Source: Nesterenkonia haasae | GTDB taxonomy: Bacteria > Actinomycetota > Actinomycetes > Actinomycetales > Micrococcaceae | Reading direction: 5' to 3' | Length of the DNA stretch: 64,000 nucleotides | NCBI RefSeq assembly: GCF_010119385.1 | Contig: NZ_VFIE01000022.1 | Coordinates: 62,001 to 126,000, forward strand | In this document: positions 27,661 to 36,163 of the stretch, in pieces | How positions within the stretch are numbered: position 1 is the stretch's first letter | Layout of the letters: every line of letters begins with the position of its first letter | Translations under genes and position numbers: made by a program | Notes under the pieces: model-generated | The model's input: only the letters and a program-made list of their open reading frames with translations | Told to the model about the DNA's origin: nothing | Databases searched by the model: none

Positions 27661-28748
27661 TCTCCGTAGAACACGGCGAGGCCCATTCCCACGGCGAGGG
27701 CTCCGATGATCCAGAATCTGACGACAACGGTCACCTCAGCCCACCCTTTGAGCTCAAAATGGTGCTGCAGTGGCGCCATGAGGAAGACACGTTTTCCCTT
27801 GGAGAGTTTGAAGTAACCCACCTGGATAATCACGCTCACGGTGATGATGACGAACAGACCGCACAGGATGACAAACAGCAGCTGTGTGTGCGTCAGGATC
27901 GCGAAGCCGGCCAGCGCGCCGCCCAGGGCGAGTGAACCAGTGTCTCCCATGAAGATCTTCGCCGGTGAGGTGTTCCACCACAGGAAGCCGATCAGCGCCC
28001 CTGTGATGATCGCAGCGAGCGTGGCCATGTCCATGGGATCACGGACCGAATAACAGACCGACTCCACTGCACGGACTCCCCCGCAGGACTGGTTGTACTG
28101 CCAGATAGAGATGATGACATAGGCGGCAGTGACCATCGCCGTCGCGGCACTTGCCAACCCGTCGAGCCCGTCCGTGAGGTTGACCGCGTTGGTGGCTGCG
28201 GTATTGATGACATTGGCCCAGATGACAAAGAGGATCCCTCCGACCACTGTGCCGAGAACGGCGAAGTCCAAGACAGTTTCTCGGACAAAGGAGATGGCGG
28301 TGGAGGCCGGGGTGATGTCCTGGTCATTGGGAAACTGGAGGGCGAGGACGGCGAACAGAATGCCCACGGCTGCTTGGCCGGTGATTTTGGCCCAGGGGCT
28401 CAGTCCCAGTGACTGCTTTTTGGTGATTTTGGCGGCGTCGTCAAAGAATCCAACCAAACCCATACCTGTCATCAGCAGCAGAAGCAGGAGTCCTGAGGCG
28501 CTTGGCCCGGCAGCCATATCATTGGTGAAGAACAGCACGGCGTGGGTCGCCGCATAAGCGATGATCACCGCCAGGATGATCACCGCCCCACCCATCGTGG
28601 GGGTGCCCCTCTTGACGTGGTGGGTGGTGGGCCCGTCGTCGCGGATGAACTGGCCATAACCACGTTTGACCAGGAAGCGGATGAACAGTGGGGTACCGAG
28701 AAGGGTGAGGATCAGCCCAGTGGCGGCACCGATGACAACGGCGATCAC
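27642..28748 (-). CDS. mraY: Phospho-N-acetylmuramoyl-pentapeptide transferase MraY
   Basis: MraY transfers phospho-MurNAc-pentapeptide to undecaprenyl phosphate, making lipid I in the membrane. The 368-residue protein has about ten membrane helices. Its motifs are [19 protein letters not shown] with catalytic Asp, [25 protein letters not shown] and [11 protein letters not shown]. It starts with GTG immediately after the murF stop. Confidence 0.97.
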   Translation of the reverse strand: MIAVVIGAATGLILTLLGTPLFIRFLVKRGYGQFIRDDGPTTHHVKRGTPTMGGAVIILAVIIAYAATHAVLFFTNDMAAGPSASGLLLLLLMTGMGLVGFFDDAAKITKKQSLGLSPWAKITGQAAVGILFAVLALQFPNDQDITPASTAISFVRETVLDFAVLGTVVGGILFVIWANVINTAATNAVNLTDGLDGLASAATAMVTAAYVIISIWQYNQSCGGVRAVESVCYSVRDPMDMATLAAIITGALIGFLWWNTSPAKIFMGDTGSLALGGALAGFAILTHTQLLFVILCGLFVIITVSVIIQVGYFKLSKGKRVFLMAPLQHHFELKGWAEVTVVVRFWIIGALAVGMGLAVFYGEWVLAQ

Positions 28749-30209
28749 TCAGTTCCTTTCCTCAGTGGCAAATTTGTCCCCCAGAAGTCTAAGCCCAGCG
28801 GAGTTAGAAGACTTAAACAACACGATGTCACCCGGCTCCAGCGCGGTGCGCAACCATGACTCGGCTTCATCGAGGGTGGCAACCCACTGCACCTCCGAGC
28901 CCCAGGATCCTTCGGCTATCGCCCCGCGGTAGAGGGCGTATGCCCCGTCGCCGACGACCAGCGTAAGGTCGATATTGAGCCTCACGACTGTCTCTCCGAT
29001 TTTGTGGTGAAGCCAGACCGAATCCTCGCCAAGTTCCAGCATCGGGCCCAATACTGCCACTCCGCGCCGTTTGTTCTCGCGCGTCATGATTGCCAGGGTG
29101 CGCAGGGCTTCCCGCATGGATTCGGGGTTGGCGTTGTACGCATCATTGAGGATGGTCACCGCATCCTGCTGACTCGCCCAGGGGATCTCAGTGCGTTCCA
29201 TCCGCCATCGCGAGCTCGGACCCAGGCCATCCAACCGTGCGGCGATGTCCGACGGTGCCACACCGGCACGGTGGGCGACGGCTGCAGCCGCCAGCAGATT
29301 GGTGACGTGATGGGCACCGATGAGCCCACTAGTGGTCCGGAACGCTGACCTGCCGTGCTCGTCAGGCTCGTCGAACACCAGAGTCAGCTCTAGACGCCCA
29401 TCTGCACGTTGGTGCACCTCATCAGCGGTCACGCCGTAGTCGGCCGAGGCGCCTGGTTCAGAGGCGAACCACGTGACCGGCGCTGAGGCCCGGTCTGCCA
29501 TGGCAGCGACCTGTGCGTCGTCGGCGTTGAGGATGATGTGGTCAGTGGCGAGTTCGGCGAGTTCACCTTTCGTCTGGGCGATCTTGTCGGCACCCCCGAA
29601 CTTGCCAGCATGGGCGGTACCGACCATGAGCACCGCTCCAATGTCTGGGCGAACTATGCTGCACAGCTCACGAATGTTCCCTGGCGCGTCGGCTCCCATT
29701 TCTATGATGAGATAGCGGGTTTCCAGGTCGGCGGTGAACACCGTGAGCGGCACGCCCACCTCTCCGTTGTAGGAGCCCTGCGGTGCGACTGTGGGCCCCT
29801 GCGGACCCAGCAGCGCCGCCAGCAGGTCTTTGGTGGTGGTTTTCCCAGCGGACCCAGTGATGCCGATCACAGTGGTCGGAGAATGCTGCCTGATCCGGGT
29901 GACGATTTCCTGCGCCAACATCCCCATGGCCACGATCACGTCGTCAACAAGTACTGCCGGGTGGGGATTACCCGACGGGTCATCAGTTTCGCGCTGGGCC
30001 AGCACAAGGGCCGCGCCGGCAGTCTGTGCGTCGTCGATGAAGCGGTGACCGTCGGTGACCTCACCCGGCTTGGCGATGAAGAGCGCCGATGGTCGCATGG
30101 TCCGGGAATCAGTGTCCGCATGACTCAGTGTGAGCTGATGAGGATGCTCCACTCCCCGGAGTCGCCCGGAGACCGCCTGGGCGATCTCGGCGGCAGTAAG
30201 TTCAATCAT
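28749..30209 (-). CDS. murF: UDP-MurNAc-tripeptide--D-Ala-D-Ala ligase MurF
   Basis: Adds the D-Ala-D-Ala dipeptide. The 486-residue protein shows the Mur ATP loop G-S-A-G-K-T-T-T-K-D near 118, L-I-I-E-M-G-A-D-A-P-G-N-I, V-G-T-A-H-A-G-K-F-G and N-D-A-Y-N-A-N-P-E-S-M-R. Its ATG overlaps the murE stop (TGATG). No ddl gene lies in the window, so the dipeptide is made elsewhere. Confidence 0.96.
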   Translation of the reverse strand: MIELTAAEIAQAVSGRLRGVEHPHQLTLSHADTDSRTMRPSALFIAKPGEVTDGHRFIDDAQTAGAALVLAQRETDDPSGNPHPAVLVDDVIVAMGMLAQEIVTRIRQHSPTTVIGITGSAGKTTTKDLLAALLGPQGPTVAPQGSYNGEVGVPLTVFTADLETRYLIIEMGADAPGNIRELCSIVRPDIGAVLMVGTAHAGKFGGADKIAQTKGELAELATDHIILNADDAQVAAMADRASAPVTWFASEPGASADYGVTADEVHQRADGRLELTLVFDEPDEHGRSAFRTTSGLIGAHHVTNLLAAAAVAHRAGVAPSDIAARLDGLGPSSRWRMERTEIPWASQQDAVTILNDAYNANPESMREALRTLAIMTRENKRRGVAVLGPMLELGEDSVWLHHKIGETVVRLNIDLTLVVGDGAYALYRGAIAEGSWGSEVQWVATLDEAESWLRTALEPGDIVLFKSSNSAGLRLLGDKFATEERN

Positions 30210-31831
30210 CAGGCGCCTCCGTCCAATGTCGCGAAGCCCCTGGCCTGCAGGGCGCGGGCGAGTTCTTCCCTGTCGTCGATGTCGACGCGAGTTCCGGCGA
30301 CATCCTGATGGACCTCGTGTCCTCGTCCGGCTAGCAGAATGGTGTCTTCGGGATGTGCGGCAGCTACTGCCTGCTTGATCGCATCAGCTCGGGGGGAGAT
30401 CTCCTCCAACGCGGTGTTGAGGCCGCCAGTAGCGATCGCATCACGGGCCCCATGCAGCAGGCCTGCCCTGATCTGAGCAGGATCCTCCCCGTGCGGGTCG
30501 TCGTCACTGATAATCACGTGATCCGCCATGCGCACCGCAATCGCCCCCATCGTCGGACGTTTGGTGGCATCACGCTCCCCCGCGGCGCCGATGACGAGAA
30601 TGAGCCGTCCGGTGGGCCGCCTGACGGCCTCCAGGGCTCGAATCATCGCATCCGGATTATGAGCGAAGTCCACGATAGCTGCCGGCTGCTCCGCGATCAC
30701 CTGCATCCGCCCCGGCACCTGAATATGGAAGGGCTGTCCCGTCTCCAGCGCCTTGACCACATCATGGCGCTGAAAGTCCTGGGTCCGTTCGCTGCTGGCT
30801 GCCGCCTCAAGCACCATGACGGCGGCGAGGGCAGCATTCGACACGTTGAAAGCACCTGGCAGCGCCGTCGATGTGCGGATCCTCTCACCGTTCTGACGGT
30901 TCGCCAGGGTGAATGCACTGCCCAGTCCAGCGGGCTCCACCTCAGTCACCTGCCAGTGCGCCTGGGCCGGCTGTCCTGTGGTGGAGAGGGTGACCACATG
31001 GCCAGTCGCCTCCGCGGCCATCTGGTGGCCGGCGGCGTCGTCGACAGTAATCACTGATGTCCTGGTGCGCGCGCGGCGAAACAGGCCGGCTTTGGCGGCG
31101 AAATAGTCTTCCATGGTCCCGTGCAGGTCCAAGTGGTCCTGGGTGAGGTTGGTGAAGCCGGCCACGTCATAGTAGAGCCCGGAGATTCGCTGATAGCTGA
31201 TGGCATGGGAGGAAACTTCCATTGCCGCAGCTGCGACGTTCTTCTCGCGGAAAGAGTGCATCAGTTTGTGCAGCGCGACTGCTTCGGGCGTAGTCATCTC
31301 CGAAGCGATTCGCTCTTCGCCTGCAGCAATCTCAATGGTGCCGATGAGGCCGGTTTTCCGACCCCGTGGGGTCAGCACCGCTCTGAGCAGGGAGCGAAGG
31401 AAATAGGTGGTGGTGGTCTTGCCGTTTGTTCCGGTGACTCCGAACAGTGCCGGGTCGGATGTAGCTGTGGTGCCGTAGATGGCCGCCGCAGCTGGGCCGG
31501 CAGCGTCCCTGACTCCAGCAACTTCAATGACCGGCAGTCGGTATCCTGCGACTTCCCGGACTTTGACGACTCCGGCGGGGTCAGTCAGCACCGCCGCCGC
31601 GCCTCGGTCCATGACCTCCTGAATGAAGTCGGCGCCATGGGCCCGCGCCCCGGTGACAGCGACGAACAGGTCACCGGGCTCGACGAGCTTTGGGCTCATT
31701 GCGGCACCGGTGAGCCGCACTCGATCTGCACTTGCCGCCACCGGTGTGACGATGGGGTTGTAACCGGCAGCGAGGAGCTGCTCGGCTAGGGTGCCGACAT
31801 CAGCGCCAACAGCGCCTGAAAGATTCACCAC
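30209..31831 (-). CDS. murE: MurE ligase, predicted L-lysine-adding type
   Basis: MurE adds the third stem-peptide residue. The 540-residue protein has the ATP loop G-T-N-G-K-T-T-T near 134 and M-E-V-S-S-H-A near 204. At about 443-450 it reads D-D-D-P-H-G-E-D where diaminopimelate-adding enzymes have D-N-P-R-x-E-D; the Arg that holds the extra carboxylate is missing. That points to L-lysine, as in Micrococcaceae walls, though it is inference from one motif. It overlaps ftsI by seven bases. Confidence 0.94.
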   Translation of the reverse strand: MVNLSGAVGADVGTLAEQLLAAGYNPIVTPVAASADRVRLTGAAMSPKLVEPGDLFVAVTGARAHGADFIQEVMDRGAAAVLTDPAGVVKVREVAGYRLPVIEVAGVRDAAGPAAAAIYGTTATSDPALFGVTGTNGKTTTTYFLRSLLRAVLTPRGRKTGLIGTIEIAAGEERIASEMTTPEAVALHKLMHSFREKNVAAAAMEVSSHAISYQRISGLYYDVAGFTNLTQDHLDLHGTMEDYFAAKAGLFRRARTRTSVITVDDAAGHQMAAEATGHVVTLSTTGQPAQAHWQVTEVEPAGLGSAFTLANRQNGERIRTSTALPGAFNVSNAALAAVMVLEAAASSERTQDFQRHDVVKALETGQPFHIQVPGRMQVIAEQPAAIVDFAHNPDAMIRALEAVRRPTGRLILVIGAAGERDATKRPTMGAIAVRMADHVIISDDDPHGEDPAQIRAGLLHGARDAIATGGLNTALEEISPRADAIKQAVAAAHPEDTILLAGRGHEVHQDVAGTRVDIDDREELARALQARGFATLDGGA

Positions 31832-33600
31832 GGATAGTCCTGACGTTCACCCACGAAACCATCATAGGCCCCAGACTCTTCCTCGGAGGGCGGAACGTCA
31901 TAGCTGGTCAGTGCGTGCGTCATGATGTCGGTAAAGGTGTTGGTGAGGTCCCAGTCGCCGAACTGGCCGGCCGGCCTGTGCACCGTGATGGACACCACGA
32001 ACTGCGGGTCATCAAGAGGGGCGACTCCGATGAAGTTGACCGTGTAACCGTCAAATCCCCCGGAAGCTCCGGCAGCTTCCGCAGTCCCGCTCTTTCCCCC
32101 CACTCGGTAACCGTCGATCTGCGCGCCCATGGCGGATCCGTAGTCCACCACGCCCTCCATGAGTTTCAGCATCTCCTGGGAGGTGTTTGAGGAGAAGATC
32201 CGCTCGGGTTCGCTAGTGACGAGATGCTCTTCCCCATCGGGGTCCAGGTGGGCGTCAACGATCCGCAGCGGGTGTTTGACTCCGTCCTGGGCGAGCATCT
32301 GGTAGAGCTGCACATTGTGCAGCACACTGCCGGTGTAACCCTGCCCGAATTGAGTGGTGAGCGGCTGCCGGCGGTCCCACTCCTCCGGGGGACGGAGGAT
32401 TGACTGCCCATCGACTCCCAGACCGATGTCCATGGGCTCCCCGTAGCCGACTTTCCGCAGATAGTCGTAACGGGTCTGTTCCTCCATCCGGTTGCCGATC
32501 ATCAGCGTTCCGGTGTTATAGGAACGGGCGTAGATACCGGCGGCGGTCATGTCGTAGTCAGCGTGAGTGCGAGCATTGCGGATCGATTCGCCGTTCACAG
32601 TGATTCTGTAGGGGACATGGAATTCTGACTCGGGCTCGACGACGCCCTCTTCGAGTGCTGCCGCAAACGTCACCGACTTGCCACCGGACCCTGGCTCAAA
32701 GTCCTGGGTCAGCGCCAGTGGTCTGCGAAAGAGCTCATCAGTAGCAGCAGGGTCCGATGGGTCGACAGTCTCCGAGTCCGCCATCGCCAGGATCTCTCCC
32801 TCACGGCCTTCTCGGAGGTCCACCACGGTCGCATTGCCCCACTGGGCGTTGTACTCATTGGTTTTTTCAGCGATAGCTTCCTGAGCAAACCACTGGATGT
32901 CCTGGTCGATGGTCAGACGCAGATCCTGTCCATCCTCAGCGGGGATTTCTTCGTATGTTGCCGTGGGGATGCGAACACCATCGGCACCAACTTCGTATAT
33001 CCGTTCTCCGGGCTCACCGGTGAGCGCCTCATTTGCCTCGGCTTCGAGGCCTTCCAAGGGCCCGTCGGAGCCGACGAAGCCGATGATGGACCCCGCCACC
33101 GGACCGGAGGGATAGGTTCGCTCGGATACGGGTTCTGCGTATACACCAGGAGCACGCAGCTCCATGATTCGCTGGTGAACTTCGGGGGTCACGTTTCGGG
33201 CGATTGTGGAGTAGTGCGTGTTCTCCGCGGTGAGACTTTCCAAGACGTCCTCAGCGTCGGCCTCCAACAGCAGGGCGAGCTCCTCAGCGGTTTGTTCGAC
33301 GGTGACTGGACGCTGCATCCCCATTTCCTCATCCGGAACGGTGTAGTCCCCGGTGAGCCTAGGGTCGGCAACAATGTCATACCGGTCGGCGCTGCCGGCA
33401 AGCAGCCGGCCCTGAGTATCGACAATGTCACCGCGGGCTGCTGGCAGTTCCACCGTGTGAAGCCGGTTGGATATCGCCTGGTGTGCGTGTCCGGCGGGAT
33501 CAAGCCCCTGGATGTGGAACAGGCGCCCACCGAGGACCACGAGCAGTGCCAGCACAATCGCCAGTCCGATGCGCATCCGCAGCGAGAGGGTTCGCGCCAT
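31825..33600 (-). CDS. ftsI: Septal peptidoglycan transpeptidase FtsI/PBP2b-type
   Basis: A class B penicillin-binding protein that cross-links septal wall. The 591-residue protein has one amino-terminal membrane helix (about 10-30) and a pedestal domain. The transpeptidase domain shows the three active-site motifs S-G-G-K (S-x-x-K), S-Y-N (S-x-N) and K-S-G-T-A. There is no PASTA domain. The position between the ftsL-like gene and murE matches mycobacterial pbpB. Confidence 0.95.
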   Translation of the reverse strand: MARTLSLRMRIGLAIVLALLVVLGGRLFHIQGLDPAGHAHQAISNRLHTVELPAARGDIVDTQGRLLAGSADRYDIVADPRLTGDYTVPDEEMGMQRPVTVEQTAEELALLLEADAEDVLESLTAENTHYSTIARNVTPEVHQRIMELRAPGVYAEPVSERTYPSGPVAGSIIGFVGSDGPLEGLEAEANEALTGEPGERIYEVGADGVRIPTATYEEIPAEDGQDLRLTIDQDIQWFAQEAIAEKTNEYNAQWGNATVVDLREGREGEILAMADSETVDPSDPAATDELFRRPLALTQDFEPGSGGKSVTFAAALEEGVVEPESEFHVPYRITVNGESIRNARTHADYDMTAAGIYARSYNTGTLMIGNRMEEQTRYDYLRKVGYGEPMDIGLGVDGQSILRPPEEWDRRQPLTTQFGQGYTGSVLHNVQLYQMLAQDGVKHPLRIVDAHLDPDGEEHLVTSEPERIFSSNTSQEMLKLMEGVVDYGSAMGAQIDGYRVGGKSGTAEAAGASGGFDGYTVNFIGVAPLDDPQFVVSITVHRPAGQFGDWDLTNTFTDIMTHALTSYDVPPSEEESGAYDGFVGERQDYPW

Positions 33601-33621
33601 AGGTGCGGTCTCCTTGCGGTA

Positions 33622-34269
33622 TCAGTCGGTCACTTGCGGGGCCGGTATTGTTCCACCATTGAGCTCGATGGCAGGAGACGTTCCTCCCGTGGCGGTACCG
33701 GGACTATTCTCTCCCGCCGGAGGCTGACTAAGTGTGTGCAACGCGCCGGCGCCGAGAAGACCGCTGGCGGAGGTTTCTGTCTGTTCCGCCACGTCAACGG
33801 GGGTCTGCTCAGGTTGCCAGGAGGTGGGCGCGCTGACAAAGCTGGACGGAACCTCAGAACTGGACGCTACTTCAGCGCTGCTGACGATCTCCCCTGTGCT
33901 CAGATCAATCGTTCCCGCCGGGGCAGGCATGACCATTCCCAGAGTTACGGCGGAGTTCGACAATGCCTGCGGGGACTCCAGGAACTGCACCTGCTGGGTC
34001 AGCGCTTGGTTCTGGTGCACAAGGTCACGATGCTCGTTGGTCATCTGGACAACGTCGTACTGAGAGTTGGCCACGTAGATGTTAGTTGCCAAAACTGCGG
34101 CAAGCGCGGCAATCAGCAACACCAGTACTCCGGCTATGAGCCCCTTCTGCCGACGCCTCACCGTCGGAAGCGCCCTCAGATTGGGTGCCGGCGAGTTGGG
34201 AGAACCTGCTCTTCGACCAGCAGAGCGCTCGGCGGGCTGCGGATCTGCAAGTGGATGAACGCTCATCAT
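33622..34269 (-). CDS. FtsL-like divisome membrane protein
   Basis: A 215-residue bitopic protein: a cytoplasmic tail of about 42 residues, a membrane helix (about 43-65), then a short coiled-coil region (about 70-100, N-E-H-R-D-L-V-H-Q-N-Q-A-L). A long Ser/Thr/Pro/Gly-rich outer tail of about 110 residues follows. Position between rsmH and ftsI and the coiled coil identify it as FtsL-like, as with Rv2164c; sequence similarity is weak in this family. Its ATG overlaps the rsmH stop. Confidence 0.82.
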   Translation of the reverse strand: MMSVHPLADPQPAERSAGRRAGSPNSPAPNLRALPTVRRRQKGLIAGVLVLLIAALAAVLATNIYVANSQYDVVQMTNEHRDLVHQNQALTQQVQFLESPQALSNSAVTLGMVMPAPAGTIDLSTGEIVSSAEVASSSEVPSSFVSAPTSWQPEQTPVDVAEQTETSASGLLGAGALHTLSQPPAGENSPGTATGGTSPAIELNGGTIPAPQVTD

Positions 34270-35264
34270 GTGTTCCTTGCCGGTGGTTTGGTCTTCTCTA
34301 CTGCCCGGAGTTTCGCGGAGGCGGCGCGCGGATTAGCGGTAATTTCCTCAGCGGTCGGCGGAACCGCCCCCCGCAGCAGGGGTGCGAACGTCGGCTTGTG
34401 CTGCTCAAGCTCAACGGGGAGCCCGGCGGGGGCGGAAGATGTGGTTCGGGCGGTGAAGGCCCTTTTGACGATCCGGTCTTCCAGTGAGTGGTAGGAGAGC
34501 ACGACGACGGCGCCACCCACGGCGACTGCGTCCATGGCTGCCGGTACGGCGCGCGTCAGGACCTCGAGCTCTCGGTTGACGGCGATACGGATCGCCTGGA
34601 AGCTGCGTTTTGCAGGGTGCCCTCCGGTTCGCTTACTGGCTGCAGGCACAGCGGAGTCAATGACTGCTGCGAGCTGGGCGGTGGTGCGCAAGGGGGCCTT
34701 TTGGCGTTCGCGCACGATGGCTGAGGCGATCCTGCCGGAGAATCTCTCTTCGCCGTATTCCGAGAGAATTCGCTTGAGTTCTGGTTCGGATATTTCAGCG
34801 ATGAGTTCAGCGGCAGTGAGGTCCTCCGAGTCGGCTGCGGAGTCCATGCGCATATCCAGTGGCGCATCATAGGAGTAGGCGAAACCACGCTCGGCTTCGT
34901 CGAGCTGGAGCGAGGACACCCCCAGGTCGAAGAGGACCCCGGCAAGAATTTCATTCTCCTGCAGTTCGGCGGCAACTTCATCGATTGAGTCGTAGACGGT
35001 CCGGACTGCGCGGAATCGCGATCCGAACCGATGAAGGCGCTGACCGGCTAAGTGCAGCGCCTGCGGGTCACGGTCGAGCCCCACCACGACTGCTCGAGGG
35101 ACTGCGTTGAGCAGCGCCTCTGTGTGGCCGCCCATTCCGAGAGTCGCGTCGATGATCACCGGTACGCGACCGGCCTCGGTACGCCGGCAGGCCTCGGCGA
35201 GCAACTCAGTGCAACGCTCCACCATCACCGGCACATGCCGGTTGGCTGCTTGCTGAGTACTCAT
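34266..35264 (-). CDS. rsmH: 16S rRNA (cytosine-1402-N4)-methyltransferase RsmH (MraW)
   Basis: Methylates N4 of C1402 in 16S rRNA near the P site. The protein (about 332 residues) shows H-V-P-V-M-V-E-R-C, D-A-T-L-G-M-G-G-H-T-E-A-L-L (SAM site), V-G-L-D-R-D-P-Q-A-L, F-D-L-G-V-S-S-L-Q-L-D and S-Y-H-S-L-E-D-R-I-V-K. ATG 35264 is chosen because GGAGG is five bases upstream; GTG 35270 overlaps that site. A 134-base gap with an inverted repeat separates it from mraZ. Confidence 0.96.
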   Translation of the reverse strand: MSTQQAANRHVPVMVERCTELLAEACRRTEAGRVPVIIDATLGMGGHTEALLNAVPRAVVVGLDRDPQALHLAGQRLHRFGSRFRAVRTVYDSIDEVAAELQENEILAGVLFDLGVSSLQLDEAERGFAYSYDAPLDMRMDSAADSEDLTAAELIAEISEPELKRILSEYGEERFSGRIASAIVRERQKAPLRTTAQLAAVIDSAVPAASKRTGGHPAKRSFQAIRIAVNRELEVLTRAVPAAMDAVAVGGAVVVLSYHSLEDRIVKRAFTARTTSSAPAGLPVELEQHKPTFAPLLRGAVPPTAEEITANPRAASAKLRAVEKTKPPARNT

Positions 35265-35291
35265 CGTCACCTCCGCACGTCTGAACGAAAT

Positions 35292-35394
35292 CGGGCCCTT
35301 GAATCTGCTCCCCCACCGAATCTGACGCGGCCTGACATCGGGGAAGTGAAGTCAGGATTGCTCAGTCCGGTAAGGAGGCGCACTCAAGGGCCCG
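35292..35394 (-). promoter_or_regulatory. Candidate structured leader between mraZ and rsmH
   Basis: Two perfect 11-base arms, CGGGCCCTTGA (35292-35302) and TCAAGGGCCCG (35384-35394), enclose 81 bases. Inside them CCTGAC/GTCAGG (35331-35356) can form a second hairpin. In RNA terms the segment ends 28 bases before the rsmH start. A conserved actinobacterial cis-element named the mraW motif occurs at this position in other genomes. I could not compare it with that consensus, so this assignment is a hypothesis. Confidence 0.5.
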
Positions 35395-35404
35395 TATTGA
35401 GTTG

Positions 35405-35836
35405 TCAGAAGAGGCCTGGGATGGCTTCCTCGTCAGTGGAGGAAAATTCTGATTCCTTCTCCTCCAGGTATGTGTTCCAGGCCGTGGAGTCCCAGATCTC
35501 GGCGCGGTCGCCCGCTCCGATCACCGTTACCTCACGGTCTAGTCCCGCGTATTCCCGCAAACCGGGCGGAATGGTGATCCGCCCCTGTTTGTCCGGTGTC
35601 TCGTCCGAGGCTCCAGAGAGGAAAACGCGAATGTAGTCACGTGCCTGACGGGATGTCAGCGGCGCCTGGCGCATCTGTCCATGCACTGCCGCGAACTGAT
35701 CAGTGCTGAAGACATAAATGCAGCGTTCTTGCCCGCGAGTCAGGACCAGCCCTGCTGAAAGCTCGTCCCGGTATTTCGCCGGCAGGATCAGACGGCCCTT
35801 CTCATCCAGACGAGGAGTGTAGGTGCCGAGAAACAT
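35405..35836 (-). CDS. mraZ: Transcriptional regulator MraZ
   Basis: MraZ is an AbrB-fold protein that represses or tunes the division/cell-wall operon it heads. The 143-residue protein starts [21 protein letters not shown]. It carries the second SpoVT-AbrB repeat near [13 protein letters not shown] 35836 is chosen over an upstream TTG (35878) because GGAG lies eight bases before it and it matches the family start. Its likely binding repeats lie 68-105 bases upstream. Confidence 0.95.
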   Translation of the reverse strand: MFLGTYTPRLDEKGRLILPAKYRDELSAGLVLTRGQERCIYVFSTDQFAAVHGQMRQAPLTSRQARDYIRVFLSGASDETPDKQGRITIPPGLREYAGLDREVTVIGAGDRAEIWDSTAWNTYLEEKESEFSSTDEEAIPGLF

Positions 35837-35903
35837 GGCCCCGTCTCCTCGCTCAATCACGTACCCATTTCTGGACAATCAGGACACTTCGTCCCATCAC
35901 GCT

Positions 35904-35941
35904 CCACTTTACTCCACTTTCCCCCACTTTCCAACCACTTT
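35904..35941 (-). promoter_or_regulatory. MraZ-binding repeats (four AAAGTGG boxes)
   Basis: Read on the minus strand, AAAGTGG occurs four times with start-to-start steps of 11, 10 and 10 bases. The copies (plus coordinates) are 35935-35941, 35924-35930, 35914-35920 and 35904-35910. Ten-base-spaced GTGG-type direct repeats are the known MraZ target, and AAAGTG was reported for mycoplasma MraZ. They lie just upstream of mraZ, fitting autoregulation of the cluster. Confidence 0.82.
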
Positions 35942-36008
35942 TGATCAGCACTCCCCACTGGAGGACCACACTCGCCCCTTTTTGGTGCTAACGATGGGCT
36001 TCTGACAA

Positions 36009-36022
36009 GGCGTTTAAACGCC
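36009..36022. repeat. Perfect 14-base palindrome upstream of the MraZ boxes
   Basis: GGCGTTTAAACGCC reads the same on both strands. It lies about 173 bases before the mraZ start and 68 bases beyond the AAAGTGG repeats. It could be an operator for another regulator; nothing else supports a function. Confidence 0.6.
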
Positions 36023-36089
36023 AAGATGGCGCGTGGTGCCGGGTGGAGGATGGTGGAGGTCCCGCTCTGACTCACGGCGCAGACAGGTG

Positions 36090-36139
36090 CCACCAATACG
36101 AAAAACCCCCGCCGAAGCGGGGGTTTTTCGTATTGGTGG
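36090..36139 (-). terminator. Long perfect hairpin terminator after the DUF3040 gene
   Basis: A 23-base perfect stem (CCACCAATACGAAAAACCCCCGC and its complement) closes on a CGAA tetraloop. It contains both the GC core and the A/T tract of an intrinsic terminator, so it can act in both directions. It lies 25 bases after the DUF3040 stop and insulates the mraZ promoter region. Confidence 0.9.
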
Positions 36140-36163
36140 TGGGAAGTGGAGGTCGCCTAATGC

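Larger units (their letters stand above)
35837..36163 (-). other. Regulatory gap upstream of mraZ
   Basis: 327 bases without a gene. From the mraZ side it holds the Shine-Dalgarno, the four MraZ boxes (35904-35941), an A/T-poor stretch and the palindrome GGCGTTTAAACGCC (36009-36022). The large hairpin terminator of the DUF3040 gene (36090-36139) closes it. The cluster promoter must lie here; I could not assign a single clear -10/-35 pair. Confidence 0.6.

Noticed and set aside
33175-34494. 439-codon open frame on the plus strand across ftsI and the ftsL-like gene
   Set aside because: It crosses gene boundaries of the opposite operon and its translation has no recognisable domain.
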